From positions 1-29,912 of the forward strand of contig PAZT01000009.1 in NCBI GenBank assembly GCA_002716165.1: a stretch of 29,912 nucleotides of DNA. Reading direction: 5' to 3'. The position numbers and the translations under genes were made by a program. This DNA comes from Deltaproteobacteria bacterium. GTDB lineage: Bacteria > SAR324 > NAC60-12. The notes below the pieces were generated by a model, which saw only the letters and a program-made list of their open reading frames with translations, was not told the origin of the DNA and ran no database searches. Shown here one piece after another: positions 15,627-23,944 of the stretch (positions within the stretch are counted from its first letter, which is position 1; each line of letters begins with the position of its first letter).

Positions 15627-17903
15627 ATGAATAAGGCTGTTCAATTGGAAAATGAAACTTCTAATTCTCATCAATTGAATGAGAATGTAGTTCATAATGA
15701 GGTAAGTAGGAATGTTTCTCTAAGTTTTTTCATATACCGTTTGATTGCTTACGCTGACGCTCGGCGGTCTATAGCTGCATTTATCTCAATTCTAATGTTA
15801 GTTGTAATAAGCGATAATCTGTTCAACAATTTGCTTTTTGAGCCTTATGTCAGTCTAGTGGAGAAATTGTCAGGTGTACAACCAGGAGGTTTTGCTGAAC
15901 TTGATGTAGGATTTGCACCAGAAGTCTGGCAAGCACTACTTGGGATGGTCTTGGGGACTCTTATTTTGGTAATTTCAATTGCCTCCCAAAGCATTCCTAA
16001 GCTAATCGACTTTTACATGAAGGATATCAGAAGTTTGCTTTACATATGGTTTTTAATCATTTCAGGTGGGCATGCTTTAATTATAAAAATATATGGTGAA
16101 ATCGGTTTGGTTCGAGAACCAAGCAGAGTATTTAATACGCACTTTCTTTTGTCAATTTGCTCAATCATCGCATTCCCATATATTTTTTACATCCTTCGCT
16201 ACACAAAACCGACCAACATCATTGACCGTATATATAAAGAAAATATGAAAAAGATCAGGTTCCTTACTTCGGCAAGAAGTCACTCTCTGGCTCATATTCC
16301 TGAAGTAATTGAACAACAGCAGCACAGTATGTTTGAATCGCTGAACCAATTGGACGATATACTTGAATTCATAGATTTTAAGGAAGTAAAAGCTGACATC
16401 ATTTCTGATATGAGTCGTACTATACAAAACTATATTATTTTAAAACCAGAAATACACAGTGATTTTTTTAAAGTATCGCCAAAAGTACGTACCGATATTT
16501 CTTTCAAAACTATGGTGGGCCAGTTTGAAGAAATGGAACGAAACAAAAGTTTATATGAATTAAAATGCTTTCGTCTATTGAGTAATAATTATATTAAATT
16601 GATGGAACAAGGAGAATTTGATTTATCTTCCATGGTCACTGGAGAACTTGTAAAAATAGGTGTAAAAGCTATTGAGAGTGGTAATGATAACCTGATTGAA
16701 CTCGTTATAATAAGATTCAATACCTTTTTTAGGATGGCGTTTAAGCATGCCATTGGGAGTAATGAAGCACGTAATATTTACAACCTCAGTTTCTTCTATG
16801 GTCAATTTATTACTCATCTGGTTGAGCAAAAAAAAGTTGATCAGGTTAAGCAAAGTTTTGGCTACCTTCGTTTTTACGGAGTAGAAATTGCGAAAGCATT
16901 TCCTAAAGTTCCGTCAGTATATTTTGATGTAGCTGTTATTGCTTTTGAAATGAAGAAACTATTGGAATTAATCCATCATGCTAAATGGGACAAGGAGATT
17001 CAAAAAACTTTGCTCAACGAAATCTTACAGGTTGATAATCCACCGGATTTCAACAAAGAAGATTTGGATCAGGGAATCCAGATAAACAATGTTGTTCGCA
17101 ATATCCAGTACGGTCTTGCATTATTCTATCTGCATGAAGGTGTAGATGATTTTGTTGAAATGATTGGTAAGGATATTCTTGATGACCTAGATTATCTTGG
17201 AGAATCAACTTTCTATCGTGTTCTGGGAATGACCGAAGGACTTATGCGATTTGCTGGTCCTACCTTCTGGGAGGATACTGACCGCGGTAACGTTAATATC
17301 TTCTTTACCCCTTACAAGGATCAAATTGATAGTTTTAAAAAGCTTCTACATGAATTAGTAGAGTCTCACTTGAGAAATCAAACAACAAGAAAGTATCAGC
17401 TTACAGACATAGAAATGGATTTACTTTGGGAAATGTCAAGAAAAACTAAAGAAAATGAACTTGAGCAGATTAGTTTGAATTCTGAAAATTTTGAGTTAGT
17501 TCTTAGCGAGCTGGAAAATATTGATGACTCTCGTCTGGAAGCATTGATTTCGTTGAGAAAGAAGCTTAATTTTCACTCAGAGAATCCTTTACTTGTAGTA
17601 TCTAATAGTCGTCAGATTGCGATTGGTACTATACTACAGATAAATGGAAATATTTTAGGACAAGAAACGTCTTTAAAGTATGAGGCTGAAGTACAGTCAA
17701 ACACACCAAACTTTTTATTTGTAAAAGTAGGAGATCCTAGAGCAACTATGGATATTGAAAAAATTTCTTCATTAAGTGTCAAATTTCGTCCATTAAGGCA
17801 AAAAAAGATTTATGAGTTTCATGCAAAACCAAAAGGTCTAGGAAAGAACAATCTGCTAAGAATTACTCATTCAGACTTTATTAAAATTGTCGAAGAACTC
17901 TAA
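15627..17903 (+). CDS. Large four-helix membrane protein of unknown function
   Basis: I do not recognise this 758-residue protein with confidence. Four hydrophobic helices are clear near 49-66, 101-119, 136-155 and 171-190, followed by some 560 soluble, mainly helical residues. The segment LGTLILVISIASQSIPKLIDFYMKDIRS recalls the membrane part of DUF2254 proteins, but that is a loose likeness. The last 100 residues look beta-rich and end FRPLRQKKIYEFHAKP...LLRITHSDFIKIVEEL, similar in pattern to the YcgR-type N-terminal domain that precedes PilZ, but no PilZ RxxxR follows. The protein may sense or anchor something at the inner membrane. AAAGGAG at 15604-15610 is 16 nt before the ATG, rather far for a ribosome binding site. 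It is 53 bp after pgk and probably on the same transcript. Confidence 0.85.
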   Translation: MNKAVQLENETSNSHQLNENVVHNEVSRNVSLSFFIYRLIAYADARRSIAAFISILMLVVISDNLFNNLLFEPYVSLVEKLSGVQPGGFAELDVGFAPEVWQALLGMVLGTLILVISIASQSIPKLIDFYMKDIRSLLYIWFLIISGGHALIIKIYGEIGLVREPSRVFNTHFLLSICSIIAFPYIFYILRYTKPTNIIDRIYKENMKKIRFLTSARSHSLAHIPEVIEQQQHSMFESLNQLDDILEFIDFKEVKADIISDMSRTIQNYIILKPEIHSDFFKVSPKVRTDISFKTMVGQFEEMERNKSLYELKCFRLLSNNYIKLMEQGEFDLSSMVTGELVKIGVKAIESGNDNLIELVIIRFNTFFRMAFKHAIGSNEARNIYNLSFFYGQFITHLVEQKKVDQVKQSFGYLRFYGVEIAKAFPKVPSVYFDVAVIAFEMKKLLELIHHAKWDKEIQKTLLNEILQVDNPPDFNKEDLDQGIQINNVVRNIQYGLALFYLHEGVDDFVEMIGKDILDDLDYLGESTFYRVLGMTEGLMRFAGPTFWEDTDRGNVNIFFTPYKDQIDSFKKLLHELVESHLRNQTTRKYQLTDIEMDLLWEMSRKTKENELEQISLNSENFELVLSELENIDDSRLEALISLRKKLNFHSENPLLVVSNSRQIAIGTILQINGNILGQETSLKYEAEVQSNTPNFLFVKVGDPRATMDIEKISSLSVKFRPLRQKKIYEFHAKPKGLGKNNLLRITHSDFIKIVEEL

Positions 17904-17950
17904 TCTTATTTCTTTACCGGGCAAAGGACAAAGATTTAAATTTTTTCTTT

Positions 17951-18613
17951 TTATGACTCATCAAGTCTTTCAATGCAATTTGGGTTGTCAAAAGACGGGA
18001 CATTTACTTTACTTGTAACTCTCCATGCTTCCATAAATTCAGAATCGAATGCCAAAAGTAAATTTTTTAGCGAAGCTTCATTTCCTGATTCATCCAGCCA
18101 ATTAATTCCTTTTTCTGGATCTAAAATTACTGGCATTCGATGATGTATAGACTGTAAATAAGAATTAGCTTCAATTGTCAAGATAGCACATGTTTTAATA
18201 ATCTTTCCGTCTGGGGCGGACCATTCATCCCATAATCCGGCAAATGACATCGGACTTTTGTTTTTCAAACATATAAAATAAGGCTGTTTTTTCTTGCTTT
18301 TTTTTGCCCATTCAAAAAAGCCAGATGCAGGAATTAGACACCTTTTTTTTCTAAAAGCTTGTTTGAAAGCAGGTTTTTCTGAAGCAGACTCTGAACGTGC
18401 ATTGATCATGGCCTTTGTAATTTTAGACCAAAAAGGGATAAGCCCCCACCGCCGTGTTTCAAGTCTACGCATTCCATTCTGCTGGATAATCACAGGAATA
18501 TCCTGATATGGGCTGATGTTATAACGAGGTTTCAAAAACACTTCTGAATGTTCAATCTGGAAGTCCTTTATTACTTTTTCTTCATTGTCTATAAATGCAA
18601 ATCTTCCGCACAT
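17951..18613 (-). CDS. SRAP-family DNA-protein crosslink / abasic-site protein (YedK/HMCES-like)
   Basis: SRAP proteins form a covalent thiazolidine bond through Cys2 with abasic sites in single-stranded DNA and shield them from cleavage. In this 220-residue protein the N-terminus is MCGRF, so Cys2 is available after Met removal. Also present are Asn32 (in PRYNISP), the NARSE motif (71-75), Glu101 in GFFEW and His158 in HHRMPVIL, the known active-site set. Length and order match bacterial YedK. It is the last gene of the carboxylase-tgt-SRAP unit, 14 bp after tgt, and converges on the unknown membrane protein gene with 47 bp between. Confidence 0.93.
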   Translation of the reverse strand: MCGRFAFIDNEEKVIKDFQIEHSEVFLKPRYNISPYQDIPVIIQQNGMRRLETRRWGLIPFWSKITKAMINARSESASEKPAFKQAFRKKRCLIPASGFFEWAKKSKKKQPYFICLKNKSPMSFAGLWDEWSAPDGKIIKTCAILTIEANSYLQSIHHRMPVILDPEKGINWLDESGNEASLKNLLLAFDSEFMEAWRVTSKVNVPSFDNPNCIERLDES

Positions 18614-18627
18614 ATAAAAGTTTTTAA

Positions 18628-19743
18628 TTAACGGTTAAACTTTTTAAGGAAATCTTTTTTAAACTCGATGAAGCGCCTTTCTATTATAGCTTTTCTTGCC
18701 TTTTTTACTAAGGAAATGAAGAAGAAAAGATTGTGGTAGGTATTCAGACGTACTCCCAGTATTTCGCCTGATTTGAAAAGATGTTGAAGATAAGCTCTGG
18801 AATAGTTTTTACAAGTGGGACATTCACATTCAGGATCAAGAGGCTCCGGATCCTGCTTGAATCTACTTTGCTTAATGATGATCTTACCATGTGAAGTAAA
18901 CAGCATTCCATTACGAGCATTTCTGGTTGGCATTACGCAGTCAAACATATCAATTCCTGCTTCAATTCCTTCCAGCAAGTCTGAAGGATCTCCAACACCC
19001 ATAAGGTAACGGGGTTTTCCAGCAGGCATTTTTGGTGTTATATGATGGGTCACATTATACATTTCTTCCTTTGATTCCCCTACGCTCAAACCACCAATAG
19101 CATATCCATCAAAACCTATTTCAACAATTTGATTCATTGATTTTTCACGTAGATCAAGATCATGACCTCCTTGTATGATACCAAAAAGAGCCTGTTCTTT
19201 AAATACATCAGATTTACTAATGCTGGCTTCTTTGCATCGCCTAGCCCATTTTTCCGTTAAGTCTGTTGAGCGTTCCACCTCCTGACGTGATGCAGGAAGT
19301 TTCAAACATTCATCTAGACACATCATGATTGTAGACCCAAGATTTTTCTGAATATCAATTGAAATTTCAGGAGTTAGTTTTAATTTTGTACCATCAATAT
19401 GACTGCGAATTATCGCACCTTCTTCATTAAGTTTAAGAAGTTTCGCCAATGAAAAAATCTGAAAGCCACCACTGTCAGTTAAAACAGGCCTGTCCCAATT
19501 CATGAACTTTTGCAGACCACCCATCTTTTTTATTATTAAATCACCTGGGCGAAGATGCAAATGGTAAGTGTTCCCCAAAATTATTTCTGCTCCAAGTTCT
19601 TTTATTTCGCCAGTAGTCATGCCCTTTACGGTTGCAAGTGTGCCTACAGGCATAAAAATAGGTGTTTTAATTGATCCATCTGGAGTGTGTAATGTCCCTG
19701 CACGGGAATTATCGCTTTGGGCTTCAATTTCGTATTGAATCAT
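18628..19743 (-). CDS. tgt: tRNA-guanine transglycosylase (queuine/preQ1)
   Basis: Bacterial Tgt swaps the guanine at position 34 of Asp, Asn, His and Tyr tRNAs for preQ1, on the way to queuosine. The 371-residue protein has the family's marks: GNTYHLHLRPG (57-67), TDSGGFQIFSL with acid/base Asp90, the IIQGG loop (189-193), GGLSVGE (217-223), MFDCVMPTRNARNG with nucleophile Asp268, and the zinc site Cys306, Cys308, Cys311, His337. It follows the carboxylase gene by 8 bp and precedes the SRAP gene by 14 bp, so translation is likely coupled. No other queuosine gene is in the window. Confidence 0.97.
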   Translation of the reverse strand: MIQYEIEAQSDNSRAGTLHTPDGSIKTPIFMPVGTLATVKGMTTGEIKELGAEIILGNTYHLHLRPGDLIIKKMGGLQKFMNWDRPVLTDSGGFQIFSLAKLLKLNEEGAIIRSHIDGTKLKLTPEISIDIQKNLGSTIMMCLDECLKLPASRQEVERSTDLTEKWARRCKEASISKSDVFKEQALFGIIQGGHDLDLREKSMNQIVEIGFDGYAIGGLSVGESKEEMYNVTHHITPKMPAGKPRYLMGVGDPSDLLEGIEAGIDMFDCVMPTRNARNGMLFTSHGKIIIKQSRFKQDPEPLDPECECPTCKNYSRAYLQHLFKSGEILGVRLNTYHNLFFFISLVKKARKAIIERRFIEFKKDFLKKFNR

Positions 19744-19751
19744 AAAACAGT

Positions 19752-22529
19752 TCAGATTAGGGGTACAATTCTCTTCATTAGCATAACTGTATATTCTTTT
19801 TGTTTTATGAATTTTTCCTCTTCAGGTTCAGATACTGCAGGCACATCAGGATCAATTTCAAAAAGTTTCTGACCACGGGAAACAATAATTCCTGAATTTG
19901 CAGAAACACAAATTTTTTGTATTGTTCCTGAAAATTCTGCACGGATTTGGTTAAACATTTTCATAACTTCGAGTATGCCAATGACATCTCCTTTCTCAAC
20001 ATGCTGCCCTTCAAGCACATATTCTTTTGCTTCAGGTGTTTCACGAGAATAAAATGTCCCACCAGTCCATGCTAAAATTTCATTTTTTCTGGTAGAAGGA
20101 GTTGGATCAAGTCCAGCAACAAATTCTTCAATTTTGTTTGGAAGATTTAGCATTTCTGGGACATCTATTTCGAGTGAATTATCTCCTTTAAGTTCATAAT
20201 ATCCGGCCTCATTTCCAATTATCTCTGGAAGCTGTAAAAGTTCTAAAGACATTTGATGGGCATAGTGTCCCCTGATCGTTCTTTCCCAGCATTCTTGGTC
20301 TTTCAAAAAACCAGATGGCACTGTAGATTTGGTTTCTTTGAGCAATTTTGTCAATTGTGGCCATGTTTTAATATTTTTGTTAAGTTGAGATTCTAAGATT
20401 TTGTAGAAAGAATTTGCAGAATCAATCAATGTTTGATCATTACTCCAAATCTGCTCACTTGATGGAAAACCTGAACGTTGCTCTAGGTGCAGAAAATTAT
20501 ACAACTCAAGCAATATCTTAATAAGGTTAACTTTGTTTGAAAGTATGGATTCATAGGATTTTGACTTAATAAAAGCAAGCCATCCCATAAGTAAATGTGG
20601 TCTTTCAAACAAAATTTTTAATGGTCGCAAAATTAGTGTAAATTTTTGGTCACAAATTTGGAGACCTTCGGCACCGAAATCAGACTGAATTTTTTCTCTG
20701 TGAATATTCCAAGCAAAATCCAGATTAACTTTATCACATAATATTTTCAGTTTCCCTGAAAGAGCCAGATAAGATGAAACAAAACGTGTATTTGGTTTCA
20801 CCATTGGATCATTAGAAAGCATCCAGTGAAGTAAGCTATATTGAAAGTCTACATTCAGATAAAGGTCTGACCCTTTAAATTCCATGCACCGCAATATCTC
20901 TGCGAGTTTTTCAAAACTTTCTTTTCTTGAATCGCCATGTGTTATTGAAAGAGCAACATTTGAATCGTACGCTCCTGCAAGCTTATAAGGTTGAAGTATG
21001 CCTGTATCAGGATTGGAGATCCCTATGCCTTGATCATCTCGTTGTTCGTTTTCATCAGGTAGAGTCCAAGAACTTATAATTCCACCAGCATGAGGTTTAA
21101 GTGCTTCATTTGTGGCATTCAAACGAGCTTCAATTCCAGAAATAAAGCGGGGTATTTTTTTTGGACAATTAAGCTTCTTGCCATAACAGTTTAGCAGAAT
21201 CATCAAAGCAACCAATGATTCAACCGTGAATTTGTCTTCAGGATTGTCAGGGTTAGAAAATTCTAGCTGATAAACCATTTCAGTTACTCTGTGCTCTACC
21301 TGTATTCGAGTATTGACTTCCATGAAATAATGATTATAACCTTCGACAATGCATTCAAAAGTTGAGACAGAATCAAGCTTTAGTGCCTTGCCAAATCTTT
21401 CAGCGTGTTTGCACATTGAATGTAAAATTTTTAGATCTTTGTAAATTACTTTTGCCTGCTCTTGTTTACCTGCAGATTCATATTCATTAGCTACGGCTTC
21501 TAGCATTTCCTCCGTGAGTGAAACCTCAAGCAGTTTTTGTTCATGCATCTGCAGTGAACAGTCACGTCCACCAAGCTCAATGCACCACTCTCCATTTCCT
21601 ATTAACTGAATTTCATTGTGTCTAGTGTTTTCAAAGTTAAGTTCAATCAAAAAATTCTTGTTGTCTCCGGGTCTAGAAGCATTTGATTCTAATAAAACAG
21701 ACATTACTGCATCTGCTACTTCATCAATTTTTGATACAACCCGCTGACCTTTTCCACCTCCACCACTGACGTGCTTTAAACGAATACGCTTTCCGGGAAA
21801 TTTCTGCCACAATGATTCAACTGTGTTCAATGTTTCATCTTGCAATGCTGAAATTGTGAATAAATCGACATTTTTTGCATAAGAGGCCTGTAAGATAATC
21901 TCTGACTGTTCGAGGGATTTTAAATCTTCCCAATTATCATCTACTAACAACCCATGTTTTTTGATTTGTTTACGAAAATACTCTACAGGTGTATTACCTG
22001 CAGTTTTTAATAAAGTTTTTGCTGCGATCTGGTCTTCTCCAGGAGTAACAGGCACATTCAGTAGTCGGGCAAGTTTTTTTGCCTCATCTTTTGAGCCCGC
22101 CTGCTTTATCACACTGGAATTTGGTCCAACAAAAGAAATACCTTCATTCTCAATAAGCTTCACGAATTCTGAATCTTCTGCCATAAAGCCATAACCTGCG
22201 AATAAATGGGTATAATCATTTTTTTTGCAAATTTTAATTATTTGAAAAATTCGGTCAAGTCTTTCCTCCCTAGAAGTACCTACGTAATCTTGTATATGAT
22301 GTACTTGTCTTTTTCTATTGCTGATTGCACGTAATTCTGGGGCAATTGCATGAGGATAAACAATGCTGTCTTTTTCTGAAAGTAGAATACCGTAGTTTGC
22401 CCCCAGTTCCTTAAGGACTTTCATGGTTTCCAATCGAATAGGTCCCCTGCAGACAATCAGACAATTCACATGATCAAATGTGAATTCTGATTGCCATGAA
22501 CTGTTTTTTTTAAAGTAAATAGAACTCAT
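19752..22529 (-). CDS. Biotin carboxylase-BCCP fusion (acyl-CoA carboxylase alpha-like) of unusual length
   Basis: The 925-residue protein begins with a biotin carboxylase: a pre-ATP-grasp domain (about 20-140), the glycine-rich ATP loop HVSGGGGKGQRVV (253-265), the NEIQLIGNGEWCIELGGRDCS region (about 305-325) and the active-site EVNTRIQVEHR (404-414). It ends with a biotinyl domain whose LEVMKMFN places biotin on Lys857. It would carboxylate biotin with bicarbonate and ATP and feed a carboxyltransferase encoded elsewhere. Two things are odd. About 85 residues lie between the start of the ATP-grasp and the glycine loop, some 45-50 more than in AccC. Residues about 560-815 are a long helical stretch I cannot assign. 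The acyl-CoA substrate is unknown. It heads the operon with tgt and the SRAP gene. Confidence 0.9.
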   Translation of the reverse strand: MSSIYFKKNSSWQSEFTFDHVNCLIVCRGPIRLETMKVLKELGANYGILLSEKDSIVYPHAIAPELRAISNRKRQVHHIQDYVGTSREERLDRIFQIIKICKKNDYTHLFAGYGFMAEDSEFVKLIENEGISFVGPNSSVIKQAGSKDEAKKLARLLNVPVTPGEDQIAAKTLLKTAGNTPVEYFRKQIKKHGLLVDDNWEDLKSLEQSEIILQASYAKNVDLFTISALQDETLNTVESLWQKFPGKRIRLKHVSGGGGKGQRVVSKIDEVADAVMSVLLESNASRPGDNKNFLIELNFENTRHNEIQLIGNGEWCIELGGRDCSLQMHEQKLLEVSLTEEMLEAVANEYESAGKQEQAKVIYKDLKILHSMCKHAERFGKALKLDSVSTFECIVEGYNHYFMEVNTRIQVEHRVTEMVYQLEFSNPDNPEDKFTVESLVALMILLNCYGKKLNCPKKIPRFISGIEARLNATNEALKPHAGGIISSWTLPDENEQRDDQGIGISNPDTGILQPYKLAGAYDSNVALSITHGDSRKESFEKLAEILRCMEFKGSDLYLNVDFQYSLLHWMLSNDPMVKPNTRFVSSYLALSGKLKILCDKVNLDFAWNIHREKIQSDFGAEGLQICDQKFTLILRPLKILFERPHLLMGWLAFIKSKSYESILSNKVNLIKILLELYNFLHLEQRSGFPSSEQIWSNDQTLIDSANSFYKILESQLNKNIKTWPQLTKLLKETKSTVPSGFLKDQECWERTIRGHYAHQMSLELLQLPEIIGNEAGYYELKGDNSLEIDVPEMLNLPNKIEEFVAGLDPTPSTRKNEILAWTGGTFYSRETPEAKEYVLEGQHVEKGDVIGILEVMKMFNQIRAEFSGTIQKICVSANSGIIVSRGQKLFEIDPDVPAVSEPEEEKFIKQKEYTVMLMKRIVPLI

Positions 22530-22605
22530 GATTCGAGAATTATTTAAATTACATTAATAATAAGTGGAAATTATTTTGGTATCCTGTTGAGGAAAACTTA
22601 AAAAA

Positions 22606-22642
22606 TTAGTGACTAAATGGTTTAAAAATAATTTTTAGTCAC
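22606..22642 (-). terminator. Perfect 9-bp inverted repeat with T-rich tail (minus-strand terminator or operator)
   Basis: GTGACTAAA (22609-22617) and TTTAGTCAC (22634-22642) are perfect arms around 16 nt. Read on the minus strand the hairpin is followed by TAATTTTTT, which fits a terminator after the moaE-kinase-apgM operon. The left arm also sits in a second, overlapping palindrome, TTAGTGACTAA (22606-22616), giving three TTAGTCA-like half-sites within 37 bp. That would suit an operator controlling the carboxylase gene, whose start is 77 bp further on. Confidence 0.4.
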
Positions 22643-22710
22643 CTATTTTGGCTTGATCAAAAAAGGGGAGCTAAAAGGTATTTATAATTTAAGAATAAAT
22701 TGTTATTTAC

Positions 22711-23912
22711 TTAAGTGAAAAATTTGTCCCAAATTTGATACATTCTAAATCTTCTAAGATCTCCATTTAAACCCTAATGTTCATCAAATTCATCTACAGA
22801 ATCAGGCTTGATATCATAGCCATGCAGCAAAACCCGGACAGGATCATCAATGTGAGTACCTTCTTTACTCCAAGTTGAGTGATCTGCAGTAATTGCTCGA
22901 AGTAAATCATCTGTTCTTTTTTTTAGAAAATTTCAAAGTTCAAAATCTATTTTTTCTAGGAATTTTTTCTTTTTAATAGGTTCTCTATTGTAAGCGGCAA
23001 TATCACATCCTTTTATGCGCAATATAACAATTTCATGTTTATCAAGCATTTTAACGGTTAATTTGAATTTTTCTATTAAATTGGTGTCAAGGTTTGCAGT
23101 CATTTCTTTAGTATTTAAAATCATTAAGCCAGTGAGACGAGCAATCCCCGAGATTGTATCATCTCCGGTTATAGCACATTCCTGATAATCCCTTTCCTGA
23201 AGGGTGTTTGATTTCTGAGAAATAATGAGACTGTCCAGGCTCTATAGTTAAAATGGAATTTGCAGGCAAAAGATTATAAGAAACTCTTTTAAGACTAATA
23301 GTATGTTTAGCTAAAATTTTTTTTACTTTCAATTCAAAAATATTTAGTAATTCAGCAGTTCGTGGGCATTTTGGGTCATTTTTTATTAATCGGCTTAATG
23401 AGCTTAGGATTTATACCGTAATGGTAGTGGTCCCCAGGGTCACTTCCAGTAATAAAGTCTTGAAGTCCTGATCCTCGCATAATTAAAGCAATACGTTGCT
23501 CAGTCACTGCGACGACATCAAAGCGAACATTATTAATCTTTTGTCCAGTAATACTTAATGAAAGTTAATTTGTTCCCTCTCTAATGCGACCTATTCTGCG
23601 GTCGACAATTAAACCTTTTCCGTTCACGGTGGTCCAATTAGCTCTAAAGGCTACATCGCCAATATTGATTTTCATACCACAACCCAATGCCTCAACAACT
23701 CCTCGTGAAACAGTTTTCTCTCATGAGTCATAACCCAAAATAGCTAAAGTTTCTGAGACTATAGAGGCAACAATCCCAAGTTTTATAGGATCTGCGATCC
23801 CACATTGTCCGTCCTTGGCAAGTTGATTTATTTTAGTTATTTTGGCATCCTGAAGAGGTGTTTTGTGGTCCAGTTCTAAAACTGGAAGATCCCCCATACC
23901 GTCTATTATCAA
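22711..23912 (-). pseudogene. apgM: Archaeal-type 2,3-bisphosphoglycerate-independent phosphoglycerate mutase, degraded
   Basis: Pieced together across frames this is a full-length ApgM of about 400 codons. It starts LIIDGMGDLPVLELDHKTPL (23912 down), then SRGVVEALGCG and NGKGLIVDRRIGRIREGTN, GSDPGDHYHY, CAITGDDTISGIARLTGL, ITADHSTWSKEGTHIDDPVR and a final NGDLRRFRMYQIW. ApgM interconverts 3- and 2-phosphoglycerate. The reading frame is destroyed by TGA at 23721-23723, TAA at 23565-23567, a one-base shift at a run of six A (coding strand) near 23380, another shift near 23230, TGA at 22933-22935 and TAG at 22774-22776. No ATG remains at its start. Neighbouring genes are intact, so sequencing error is unlikely. 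It follows the 2-phosphoglycerate kinase by about 30 bp, as the old third gene of the moaE operon. Confidence 0.92.
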
Positions 23913-23944
23913 AAGCAGTCAAGAGAGATTAGACACAAAAATTA

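Noticed and set aside
17911..17930. CTTTACC/GGGCAAAG dyad between the converging membrane-protein and SRAP genes
   Set aside because: There is essentially no loop and an internal bulge, so it would not form a stable terminator.
22933..23124. A 63-codon minus ORF as a separate gene
   Set aside because: It is the middle-to-late part of the broken apgM, continuous in homology with sequence on both sides.
23565..23723. Recoding of TGA/TAA (selenocysteine or readthrough) in apgM
   Set aside because: Different stop codons are involved, plus two frameshifts and a missing start; decay explains all of them and recoding does not.
23721..23912. A 63-codon minus ORF as a separate small gene
   Set aside because: It is the N-terminal piece of apgM ended by an in-frame TGA; the same frame continues with ApgM-like sequence.
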